Of a stretch of DNA of 6,110 nucleotides, positions 1 to 5,203 are shown piece after piece. Made by a program: the position numbers and the translations under genes. This stretch comes from an uncultured Acetatifactor sp. (GTDB taxonomy: Bacteria; Bacillota; Clostridia; Lachnospirales; Lachnospiraceae), in assembly GCA_910586515.1 (NCBI GenBank), contig CAJUGL010000104.1, forward strand, positions 1 through 6,110. Reading direction: 5' to 3'. The notes beneath the pieces were generated by a model. That model saw only the letters and a program-made list of their open reading frames with translations. It did no database searches and had not been told where the DNA came from. Within the stretch, counting starts at the first letter, position 1. Each line of letters begins with the position of its first letter.

Positions 1-37
1 TAGCGCCTTACTTTACCAGAGCGAGGGCGCTATTTTT
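1..37 (+). terminator. Intrinsic terminator at the 3' end of the toxin gene, probably bidirectional
   Basis: Positions 1-7 (TAGCGCC) pair perfectly with 26-32 (GGCGCTA), and a run of six T (32-37) follows, so plus-strand transcription arriving from the left would stop here. The right arm contains the stop codon of the minus-strand toxin gene (30-32). On the minus strand the same stem would end the toxin mRNA, but the T-run it would need lies left of the window. Convergent toxin and antitoxin RNAs sharing a terminator are known for Fst- and TxpA/RatA-type loci, so an antitoxin RNA may enter from the left. That part is inferred. Confidence 0.7.
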
Positions 38-116
38 TGCGTGCAATATATACAACAAGAGTTATCACAGCACAAAGCATAATTACAAACTGAATCAAAT
101 CAGAGTATGTAACCAT
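30..116 (-). CDS. Putative holin-like toxin (Hol_Tox type), 28 aa
   Basis: The ATG at 116 opens a 28-codon frame ending in TAG at 32-30. The protein starts MVTYSDLIQF, continues as one hydrophobic membrane segment (about residues 6-24) and ends in the basic tail ARKK. This matches the 'putative holin-like toxin' family of Firmicutes, which have one transmembrane helix and a charged C-terminus and are considered type I toxins that damage the membrane when not silenced by an antisense RNA. A purine-rich GGAAGGGAG motif (about 126-134) lies roughly 9 nt upstream of the ATG and can serve as ribosome binding site. The gene is followed directly by a terminator hairpin, and its leader has several inverted repeats, as expected for a structured toxin mRNA. 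Family membership is recognised from sequence pattern and size; toxicity is inferred. Confidence 0.75.
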   Translation of the reverse strand: MVTYSDLIQFVIMLCAVITLVVYIARKK

Positions 117-166
117 TGGCACCAGCTCCCTTCCTTAGTGTCCGGCAGCTGACATAATCGCCCCAT
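95..166 (-). CDS. Possible upstream ORF (23 aa) overlapping the toxin start
   Basis: The ATG at 166 is preceded by GGGGAG and opens a 23-codon frame (MGRLCQLPDT...) in a different frame from the toxin. It runs through the toxin ribosome binding site and start codon and stops with TGA at 97-95, overlapping the toxin gene by 22 bp. The surrounding GCCAATGG is the same 8-mer that surrounds the toxin ATG. A leader ORF crossing a toxin start can couple translation, as mok does for hok. The peptide resembles nothing I know, and the spacing between GGGGAG and ATG is short (3 nt), so it may not be translated. Confidence 0.25.
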   Translation of the reverse strand: MGRLCQLPDTKEGSWCQWLHTLI

Positions 167-203
167 TGGCTCCCCTGGTAAGCTATTATATTTTCATGGT
201 GCC
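118..203. repeat. Perfect 7-bp long-range inverted repeat across the toxin leader
   Basis: GGCACCA at 118-124 is the exact reverse complement of TGGTGCC at 197-203. In a minus-strand transcript that includes both arms, pairing would occupy the bases between the toxin ribosome binding site and its ATG, so it could hold the start closed. Type I toxin mRNAs commonly use this kind of long-range pairing. Seven base pairs over a 72-nt gap is modest evidence by itself. Confidence 0.4.
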
Positions 204-214
204 CCAAAGCTCCA
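185..214 (-). promoter_or_regulatory. Candidate promoter for the toxin gene
   Basis: On the minus strand a perfect -10 hexamer TATAAT occupies 190-185, preceded by an A-run. Eighteen bases upstream is TGGAGC (214-209), which matches only three of six -35 positions. A transcript from here would start near 178 and have a leader of about 60 nt. If transcription starts further upstream, the inverted repeats at 197-320 would be part of the leader instead. Confidence 0.35.
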
Positions 215-314
215 GGCAGTCTGGAACACCCTGTTGCTGTAAATTCCAAAGTATGGTAAACTTTAGTTGCCGTTCACGGGTAGTTTCTGTCACAAGGAAC
301 GGCGCAGCCGTGAA
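211..314. other. Hairpin-rich intergenic segment between toxin and the gene at 395
   Basis: Several perfect short stems lie here. TCCAG (211-215) pairs with CTGGA (221-225); AAAGT (248-252) pairs with ACTTT (260-264); TTCACGG (273-279) pairs with CCGTGAA (308-314); and ACGGC (299-303) pairs with GCCGT (307-311). The last two stems share bases 308-311 and exclude each other. The segment has no convincing ORF. It may be the distal leader of the toxin mRNA or an independent small RNA; the strand cannot be fixed from sequence alone. Confidence 0.4.
234..262 (+). promoter_or_regulatory. Weak candidate promoter for the gene at 395
   Basis: TTGCTG (234-239) and TAAACT (257-262) are separated by 17 bp on the plus strand, each matching four of six consensus positions. 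It would give a leader of about 125 nt. It lies inside the hairpin-rich segment, so it may be coincidental. Confidence 0.2.
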
Positions 315-394
315 GAGCAGCAAGCTTTAAGAATAGCCAGCTCAACTTAGCCCCTGTTCTGACTTCTGAAAGGAAAAGGTAGAAGACAAGCCCC

Positions 395-1135
395 ATGCCG
401 GACCAAAGAGCCTTTGAAAATGCAAAAAGAAAAGTGATCGGAATTGACAGACAGCGCCTGGGCATCGGTACACTGTCGGAGAAAACCGTCCATGCCATTC
501 TGAAGAATTATTATGAACCAGACGAAGACCGTCAGGAAATCCCCATTGAGAATTATGTGGCGGATATCTTTGCCAACGGCGAGATCATCGAGATTCAGAC
601 CAGGCAGTTTGATAAAATGCGGGGAAAACTCACCGCATTCCTGCCCCTGTACCCGGTGACCATTGTGTACCCCATTCCCCGGGAAAAGTGGATTATCTGG
701 ATCGACGAAGACACCGGCACCCTGAGCAGGAAGCGGAAGTCCCCCCGGAAAGGTACACCCTATGTGGTTTTTCCGGAACTGTACAAAATCAAAATGTTCC
801 TGAAGAATCCGAACCTGCGCCTGCGCCTGGTTCTTATGGATATGGAGGAATATAAACTGCTGAATGGCTGGAGCAAAGATAAAAAGAAAGGCGCAAGTCG
901 TTATGACCGCATTCCCACAGAACTGGTGCAGGAGATCGAGCTTTGCGAACCCCGGGATTTCCTGCAGTTTGTTCCCCTTGAACTGGAGGGCGCCTTCACT
1001 TCCAGGGATTTCGCAAAGGCAGCCCGCATCCCCCTTTCCCTGGCCCAGGTGGTGCTGAATATCCTGTTTCACCTGGATACGGTAACAAGGGTAGGGAAAA
1101 AGGGACAGTCTTATCTCTATGAGGCCAATGAGTGA
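395..1135 (+). CDS. Unrecognised protein with possible PD-(D/E)XK nuclease-like core and winged-helix-like C-terminus
   Basis: This 246-residue soluble protein has no signal peptide and no membrane segment. I do not recognise a named family. Residues about 30-80 read as a helix (TVHAILKNYYEP), then E48, then a strand with VADI (D57), a turn, and IIEIQT (E66, Q68), followed by a helix (FDKMRGKL). The order E...D...ExQ resembles the core of PD-(D/E)XK nuclease-like proteins in which Gln replaces Lys, as in CoiA. Residues 108-120 are strongly basic (SRKRKSPRKG). Residues about 197-244 (from LEGAFTSRDFAKAA to SYLYE) look like a winged helix-turn-helix. The two parts together suggest a nucleic-acid-binding protein. 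An in-frame stop at 380-382 leaves ATG 395 as the first start; its ribosome site is weak (AGAAG at 381-385). It stands alone on the plus strand and converges on the PII-like gene 65 bp away. Confidence 0.8.
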   Translation: MPDQRAFENAKRKVIGIDRQRLGIGTLSEKTVHAILKNYYEPDEDRQEIPIENYVADIFANGEIIEIQTRQFDKMRGKLTAFLPLYPVTIVYPIPREKWIIWIDEDTGTLSRKRKSPRKGTPYVVFPELYKIKMFLKNPNLRLRLVLMDMEEYKLLNGWSKDKKKGASRYDRIPTELVQEIELCEPRDFLQFVPLELEGAFTSRDFAKAARIPLSLAQVVLNILFHLDTVTRVGKKGQSYLYEANE

Positions 1136-1200
1136 CATTCATGCCCCCCGCCTGAACAGTTACGCCAATAACGGGTAAAAAGCCCCCATGTGTCCCGTCG

Positions 1201-1896
1201 TCAGTCCAGACCCACAATCCCGTCCACAGGCAGGGACATCACCACACCCTGAGCCTTACTCTGCATGCCGCACTGCCTGCCGATCTCCTGCATGATGGCC
1301 AGTTTGTCTTCCTTTGTGGCCAGAATAATGACTACTTCCCGTTCTTCCTGCACGCTGATCTTCCAGAATTTCATGGCCTCCTGGCTCCCGATGCGTCTGC
1401 TGTGAAAAACGGTGCCCCCAGAGGCTCCCTTGGGTCTGGCCGCATTCATCACATCCTCGCTGAATCCCTGGTTTACGATCGCCATGATCATACTGTATTC
1501 ATGATCTGCCATATCCGCCTCATTCCTCTCCAATGATTTTTTGATCTCTTCCGGTTCCAGATTCTCCACCATCTGAACCAGATGGCCGCTGCCGCCGGAC
1601 ATGAGCACCGTAAAGGCAATGCCGGTATTGGGCATGCCCAGATGCAGTTTTTTCCGCAGCTTTCGGAGCATCTCGTCCGCAAAATCTTTGGGCATCATGC
1701 TCATCAGAATATTCTTGTCCACACCGTCCAGTCCAAGCATGTCCATGACGTCGCTGGTCGCTGTCCCCTGGGCATGAAAGCTATACTGCATGGGGACATT
1801 TCCTTCCTTGAACACTCCTAATGCCTTATTCACCAGTTTCGGTGTGGCGATCAGGAACAACATTCGAAAAGCAATCTTTTTATGCTCGTCCGCCAT
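1201..1896 (-). CDS. Twin PII-like regulator partner of the DUF1538 membrane protein
   Basis: This 231-residue cytoplasmic protein appears to be two PII-like, ferredoxin-fold domains in tandem. The first (about 8-105) has strand RMLFLIATP, a helix, FHAQGT after a turn (40-45), and TGIAFTVLM. The second (about 133-231) has EYSMIMAIVNQ, a helix, GASGGTVFHSRRIG (157-170), REVVIILATKEDK, and ends SLPVDGIVGLD. The GASGGT turn and the SLPVD-x-VVG-like end are typical of PII-like proteins, which bind small effectors and control a membrane partner. The start at 1896 is chosen because GAGGAGGG (1912-1905) lies 8 nt upstream, and residues after it match the family while those before do not. The gene overlaps the DUF1538 gene by 17 bp (1880-1896), so the two are co-transcribed and probably translationally coupled. 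The ligand cannot be read from sequence. Confidence 0.8.
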   Translation of the reverse strand: MADEHKKIAFRMLFLIATPKLVNKALGVFKEGNVPMQYSFHAQGTATSDVMDMLGLDGVDKNILMSMMPKDFADEMLRKLRKKLHLGMPNTGIAFTVLMSGGSGHLVQMVENLEPEEIKKSLERNEADMADHEYSMIMAIVNQGFSEDVMNAARPKGASGGTVFHSRRIGSQEAMKFWKISVQEEREVVIILATKEDKLAIMQEIGRQCGMQSKAQGVVMSLPVDGIVGLD

Positions 1897-3427
1897 CTTC
1901 ACTGCCCTCCTCAAACTCGATGATGTCATCCATAACATCCAACACTTCCGTATCCTGTGCCACACTGGTTCCTGCCAGATTCAGCTTGTACTGGTACCAG
2001 ACTCCCATGAGCTGAATGGCAATCAGCGGTGTCAGCGCCACCAACGCCACCACGCCGAAGGCATCCGTCATCAGATTTCCCCCCACCGCCTCGCAGGCCC
2101 CTATGCTCAGGGGAAGCAGGAATGTAGTGGTCATGGGTCCGCTGGCCACGCCGCCGGAGTCAAAAGCGATACCCACGAACATCTTGGGCACAAACCGTGA
2201 CATAATTAACGCAATTACATATCCCGGTATCACGATCCAGTGAATCGGAAGCCCTGTCAGCACCCGGATCATAGCCAGGCCCACACTGGCGGAAACGCCC
2301 AGAGACATGCTCAGATTCATGGATTTGGCGGAGACGGAACCGTTGGTAACCCCTTCCACCTGACGGTTCAGCACCTGGATAGCCGGCTCTGCCTTTACGA
2401 TATAGTAACCGATGAGCATACCGATGGGCACCAGCAGCCACCGCCAGGACTCCGACGCAATCCTATTTCCCAACAGGGAACCCACCGGGGCAAAGCCCAC
2501 GTTCACTCCGCAGAGAAACAGCACCAGACCGATATATGTATAAGCAAAACCCACAGTCACACGCTTAACCTGCCTGCGGGGATAACGGTGAGTCAGCAGC
2601 TGAAACAGAATGAACACAGCTGCCACAGGCACCAGGGAAATCAGCACTTCCCTCACATAGGGCGGCATACTGAAGAGGAACTCCTTCACCACATCCCTGG
2701 TGGTGCTCACATGGGCCATACCCGCCGCCGAATACGCCGCCCCACTGGGACTGAAGAACATGCCCAGGATCAGCACTGCCAGAATGGGCCCAACACTGGA
2801 GAGAGCCACCAGACCGAAGCTGTCACTGGAAGCGTTTCTGTCGCCGCGGACAGAGGCAAGGCCCACACCCATTGCCATGATAAAAGGCACCGTCATGGGC
2901 CCGGTGGTCACACCGCCGGAGTCGAAAGCCACTGCCAGAAAATCCCTGGATACAAAAAAGGAAACTCCGATAAGCACCACATACAGCCCGATCAATATGG
3001 TGGAGAGATTGATCTGGAACAAAATCCTTAAAATGGCCACCGCCAGAAAGATTCCCACTCCCACCGCCACGGTCAGAATCAGGGTCAGGTTGGGAATGGA
3101 CGGTACCTGCTCCGCCAGAACCTGAAGATCCGGCTCCGAGATGGTGATAATGGCTCCCATGGAAAAACCGATCAGAAAGATCAAAGGTATATGCCTGGTT
3201 TTGGATATCTGAACGCCGATGCCTTCCCCCAGGGGCGTCATGGACATCTCCGCCCCCAACTGGAAAAAACCCATGCCGATCACCAGCATGACGGCGCCCA
3301 CAATAAACATCACCATTGTCCCCAGATCCACGGGTACCAGTAAAATGCTCAAAAGCAGCACAATTCCCGTTATGGGCAACACGGCGGACAGGGATTCCAA
3401 TATCTTTTCTTTCAGTTTCTGGTTCAT
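1880..3427 (-). CDS. DUF1538 twin-repeat membrane transporter (UmpAB-like, fused)
   Basis: This 515-residue polytopic membrane protein contains two copies of the DUF1538 domain. Matching signatures are AFDSGGVTTGPMT (167-179) and AFDSGGVASGPMT (420-432), each followed by a second conserved stretch (DSFGLVAL at 202-209, DAFGVVAL at 455-462), and SEPDLQVLAEQV (97-108) against AEPAIQVLNRQV (346-357). Hydrophobic segments occur throughout, with a hydrophilic stretch RYPRRQVKR near 281-289 linking the halves. The C-terminal tail (about 485-515) is acidic. In Halomonas, two separate DUF1538 proteins (UmpA and UmpB) were reported as a two-component Na+(Li+,K+)/H+ antiporter; here both halves are one chain, so cation/proton exchange is a reasonable but unproven guess. 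Start 3427 is chosen because GAGGTGAT (3439-3432) precedes it. The longer frame to 3550 begins with Arg-rich non-family residues. The gene overlaps its PII-like partner. Confidence 0.88.
   Translation of the reverse strand: MNQKLKEKILESLSAVLPITGIVLLLSILLVPVDLGTMVMFIVGAVMLVIGMGFFQLGAEMSMTPLGEGIGVQISKTRHIPLIFLIGFSMGAIITISEPDLQVLAEQVPSIPNLTLILTVAVGVGIFLAVAILRILFQINLSTILIGLYVVLIGVSFFVSRDFLAVAFDSGGVTTGPMTVPFIMAMGVGLASVRGDRNASSDSFGLVALSSVGPILAVLILGMFFSPSGAAYSAAGMAHVSTTRDVVKEFLFSMPPYVREVLISLVPVAAVFILFQLLTHRYPRRQVKRVTVGFAYTYIGLVLFLCGVNVGFAPVGSLLGNRIASESWRWLLVPIGMLIGYYIVKAEPAIQVLNRQVEGVTNGSVSAKSMNLSMSLGVSASVGLAMIRVLTGLPIHWIVIPGYVIALIMSRFVPKMFVGIAFDSGGVASGPMTTTFLLPLSIGACEAVGGNLMTDAFGVVALVALTPLIAIQLMGVWYQYKLNLAGTSVAQDTEVLDVMDDIIEFEEGSEDGGRA
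1905..1912 (-). promoter_or_regulatory. Ribosome binding site of the PII-like gene, inside the DUF1538 gene
   Basis: GAGGAGGG on the minus strand lies 8 nt before ATG 1896. It sits within the Glu-rich 3' end of the DUF1538 coding region and decides the start over an upstream in-frame ATG at 1965. Confidence 0.7.
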
Positions 3428-3431
3428 CCGC

Positions 3432-3439
3432 ATCACCTC
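3432..3439 (-). promoter_or_regulatory. Ribosome binding site of the DUF1538 gene
   Basis: GAGGTGAT on the minus strand matches the anti-Shine-Dalgarno end over eight bases. It is spaced 4 nt from ATG 3427 (8 nt from the GAGG core). An ATG at 3433 overlaps the motif itself and is too close, which favours 3427 as the start. Confidence 0.65.
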
Positions 3440-3537
3440 TTTTTCAGTTTTTCCTGCATGAAATTCCTGGGAATACTGTGATAGATCCCCTGCTGCCATA
3501 TAGAAATCGAGTAGAAAAGATTTTATCCCTACCCGCC

Positions 3538-3609
3538 GCGCGGCCCGCACGCCGCTTCAGCGGCAAACTTCCAGGTGTGAGGAGTCGCACTTTGTGTACG
3601 GGCCTGCGC
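3538..3609 (-). ncRNA. Candidate structured leader RNA (three-way junction) upstream of DUF1538
   Basis: A closing helix pairs 3538-3550 with 3596-3609. It comprises four GC pairs, one unpaired base (3605), then nine pairs that include one G-U when read on the minus strand. Inside it are two hairpins: 3551-3564 (GCCGC, loop TGAA, GCGGC), which abuts the closing helix directly, and 3575-3590 (GTGCGA, loop CTCC, TCACAC), with one C-A mismatch on the minus strand. The unpaired joiners are ACAAA and CTGGAAGTTT. The element lies between a candidate promoter and the DUF1538 start, the place for a cis-regulatory RNA. It does not match a riboswitch class I can recall. On the plus strand the closing helix gains a mismatch while the second hairpin becomes perfect, so the strand is not settled. 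Confidence 0.45.
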
Positions 3610-3660
3610 ATAGAAAAGAACGCCGTCCGGGGAAATTGTCATGAAATAAACTCACAGGAT

Positions 3661-3703
3661 TCAGAATTTTTCACATATAATACATTTATCATATCAGAAT
3701 TTT
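3661..3703. repeat. 10-bp direct repeat flanking the candidate promoter -10 region
   Basis: TCAGAATTTT occurs at 3661-3670 and again at 3694-3703, 33 bp start to start, about three helical turns. The two copies bracket the -10 box and start region. This spacing could suit two bound regulator protomers, but the repeat is AT-rich and might be chance. Confidence 0.35.
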
Positions 3704-3716
3704 GTGCATTTTTCCA
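3688..3716 (-). promoter_or_regulatory. Candidate promoter of the DUF1538/PII-like operon
   Basis: On the minus strand TGGAAA (3716-3711) and TATGAT (3693-3688) are 17 bp apart, matching four and five of six consensus positions. Transcription would begin near 3681 and give a leader of about 250 nt containing the three-way-junction element. The region is AT-rich and also carries a plus-strand TATAAT (3676-3681) without a good -35. Confidence 0.4.
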
Positions 3717-3783
3717 GTCTGTTTTTCGATTTCATGGAATTTTAAGAAAATTGAGGTTAATGTTCACAGATGCCTCCGCTCTG

Positions 3784-4452
3784 TTACTCTTCTTCCTTCC
3801 ACATGTCCGATACAAAATAAACCAAAGCGGCCCAGGTATACAGGGGATAAAAATTGCCTCTCTCATCCCTCCCCGTCCGCAGAGCCTCCCGGGCAGCCTT
3901 TTTGGTCAGCAGGGCAAAGCCGTCGAACTGCTCCGAACCCACGGCGCCTTCCTGGGACAGCGCGGACAAATCCGCCGAACGCAGCACCGCGCACACCAAG
4001 GCATTGCATTCGTCCGTCATTCCGGGAGTGGAGAATACAAGCGGATTCACGATCTTCACGGTGTCCGTGCTCTTTACTTCCAGGCCCGTCTCCTCCCGAA
4101 TCTCCCGGACTGCAGTAACCAGAACCGGGTCAGGTTTATTGAGATCTTCTTTATCAATCAGTCCCGCCGGTACACTGAGCAGAAAACGCCCCGCCGGGTA
4201 GCGGTATTCGTAGGACAGCAAAATCCTGGGCTCCTCTCCCGGACTGTCCAGAATCACGAAACAGCTGGCCGCATCCGGCAGCATATTCCGAAATTCCTCT
4301 TCCGACTTCAGCGCCGCCAGGTCCTCCATTTCCCTGCGGGTTGCGTCATAATAATGTTTTCCGGGACCGTACTGCAGATCCGCCACCTTCACATAGGGTG
4401 ATTCAAATAATATTTTAACCTGTTCTTTTTTTATTTTCTGCTGATTTTCCAC
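3784..4452 (-). CDS. NUDIX hydrolase, ADP-ribose pyrophosphatase-like
   Basis: This 222-residue soluble protein resembles ADP-ribose pyrophosphatases. YEYRYPAGRFLLSVPAGLID (81-100) corresponds to the usual substrate-binding strand and first Nudix Gly. REIREETGL (116-124) is the metal-binding end of the Nudix box, and STPGMTDE (141-148) matches the SPGxxxE-type loop that supplies a further acidic residue in ADPRases. The box is unusual: the segment between G97 and R116 is about five residues longer than GX5EX7, and the usual Glu is replaced by Asp (D108). Expected chemistry is Mg-dependent cleavage of a nucleoside diphosphate sugar; the exact substrate is unknown. I choose GTG 4452 because AGGAGGA (4467-4461) precedes it by about 8 nt. 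The upstream ATG at 4512 would overlap the preceding gene and adds a basic tail foreign to the family. It follows the other NUDIX gene by 35 bp. Confidence 0.85.
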   Translation of the reverse strand: MENQQKIKKEQVKILFESPYVKVADLQYGPGKHYYDATRREMEDLAALKSEEEFRNMLPDAASCFVILDSPGEEPRILLSYEYRYPAGRFLLSVPAGLIDKEDLNKPDPVLVTAVREIREETGLEVKSTDTVKIVNPLVFSTPGMTDECNALVCAVLRSADLSALSQEGAVGSEQFDGFALLTKKAAREALRTGRDERGNFYPLYTWAALVYFVSDMWKEEE

Positions 4453-4460
4453 GAAATTCT

Positions 4461-4467
4461 TCCTCCT
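4461..4467 (-). promoter_or_regulatory. Ribosome binding site that selects a GTG start
   Basis: AGGAGGA on the minus strand stands 8 nt before GTG 4452, which makes that non-ATG codon the preferred start of the second NUDIX gene over the in-frame ATG at 4512. Confidence 0.7.
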
Positions 4468-4487
4468 CGTCCTTTTATTACAGAAAT

Positions 4488-5021
4488 TTATGAAAGTCCC
4501 GCACAATTGCACTGAAATGCGTCCGCGCCCGTCTGCCAGTCAGCGCTTTTCCATCTTTTGCATCCCAAATATTGCGGAACATCGCTCTTCACCAGCCGGG
4601 AAATCTTTCCATTGACCTGTACCGGAAAAAACAGCAGACTGTCCGCTTCCTCTACAGGAATCCAGATGCTCTCCTGCTGTTGGATATCCTCCTCCGTGGG
4701 CTTGTCTCTCTTGTCCTGCGCAAGCTCTGCAAGAAAGATAAACACTGTCCTATGAGCATATTCCCTATATTTCATCATTGCCGGATCCGTCAAAATATAA
4801 TCGTTAATCTCCTCTGCCAGCGCGGCAAAGCGCAGTACTCTCACATGATATCCCGTCTCCTCCAATACCTCCCGCACCACAGCTTCTTCTATTGTCTCAG
4901 CGTCAAGCTGACCGCCGCCAGGCAGATCGTAATAAATGCTTCCCCTCCGGTCCGCACACCGATTTACGAGAATCCGCCCATCGGAAATCAGAAGAGCCTT
5001 AGCTGAATTTCTAATTGCCAT
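4488..5021 (-). CDS. NUDIX hydrolase with canonical Nudix box
   Basis: This 177-residue soluble protein has a complete Nudix box at residues 36-58 (GX5EX7REVLEETGY), with E51, E54 and E55 as expected metal ligands. It begins with the typical first strand (AKALLISDGRILVNR) followed by YYDLPGGGQLD. After the box come two strands (VRVLRFAALAEE; YAHRTVFIFLAEL) and an acidic region QQQESIWIPVEEAD that fits the C-terminal helix of the fold. The last 30 or so residues contain three Cys (GCKRW...CNC) and look like an extension. The substrate cannot be assigned; this general type hydrolyses nucleoside diphosphates linked to another group. ATG 5021 is preceded by AAAGGAG about 6 nt upstream. It is the first gene of a two-gene NUDIX unit. 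Confidence 0.87.
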   Translation of the reverse strand: MAIRNSAKALLISDGRILVNRCADRRGSIYYDLPGGGQLDAETIEEAVVREVLEETGYHVRVLRFAALAEEINDYILTDPAMMKYREYAHRTVFIFLAELAQDKRDKPTEEDIQQQESIWIPVEEADSLLFFPVQVNGKISRLVKSDVPQYLGCKRWKSADWQTGADAFQCNCAGLS

Positions 5022-5086
5022 AACTGACTCCTTTTCTCCTCTGCCCCGTTTTTAGCTTCTATTTACTGCGTTTTCTTACACTTATA

Positions 5087-5115
5087 GCAATATCATATCT
5101 AAAAATATAAGTCAA
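5087..5115 (-). promoter_or_regulatory. Candidate promoter of the NUDIX gene pair
   Basis: On the minus strand TTGACT (5115-5110) is a near-perfect -35 box. At 17 bp spacing the -10 is TATTGC (5092-5087), with GATATT as an alternative at 15 bp. The segment is very AT-rich compared with the flanking genes, and the leader to ATG 5021 would be about 60 nt. Confidence 0.45.
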
Positions 5116-5203
5116 GCCTTTGCTGTATATCTGTCTCGTAATTTTCGGGCAAAATGCGCACGAAAACACTTCGCTGAGGCATCTGTAAACAGTAATTGTC
5201 ACT

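Larger units (their letters stand above)
3428..3783. other. 356-bp intergenic region upstream of DUF1538
   Basis: No convincing gene lies here. From right to left it holds the untranslated end of the NUDIX unit, a 7-bp inverted repeat (ATGAAAT 3641-3647 with ATTTCAT 3729-3735) around the AT-rich promoter region, the three-way-junction element (3538-3609), a weak stem at 3511-3536 (GAGTAG with CTACCC), and the DUF1538 ribosome binding site. I see no clear intrinsic terminator after the NUDIX stop, so some read-through into the DUF1538 operon is possible. Confidence 0.6.

Noticed and set aside
347..1138. Long minus-strand open frame across the plus-strand gene
   Set aside because: Its translation shows no family pattern and it is an antisense shadow of the gene at 395-1135, which has the more protein-like composition.
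1171..1198. Possible terminator between the convergent genes (ACGGG with CCCGT)
   Set aside because: Only five base pairs around an 18-nt loop and no T-run directly after the stem on either strand.
2240..3125. Long plus-strand frames opposite the DUF1538 gene
   Set aside because: They are rich in His, Gln and Pro, have no domain signature, and mirror a clear membrane protein on the other strand.
3428..3550. Upstream in-frame extension of the DUF1538 gene starting at GTG 3550 or ATG 3499
   Set aside because: The extra residues are Arg-rich or polar and unlike the family, no ribosome binding site precedes either codon, and the segment overlaps the structured element. GAGGTGAT points to 3427.
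3316..4401. 361-residue plus-strand frame across the intergenic region and the NUDIX gene
   Set aside because: It lies opposite a well-supported NUDIX gene, has no ribosome site or recognisable domain, and crosses AT-rich noncoding sequence.
5150..5180. Possible terminator after spmB (GCGAA with TTCGT on the minus strand)
   Set aside because: The stem is short with a wobble pair and is not followed by a T-run.
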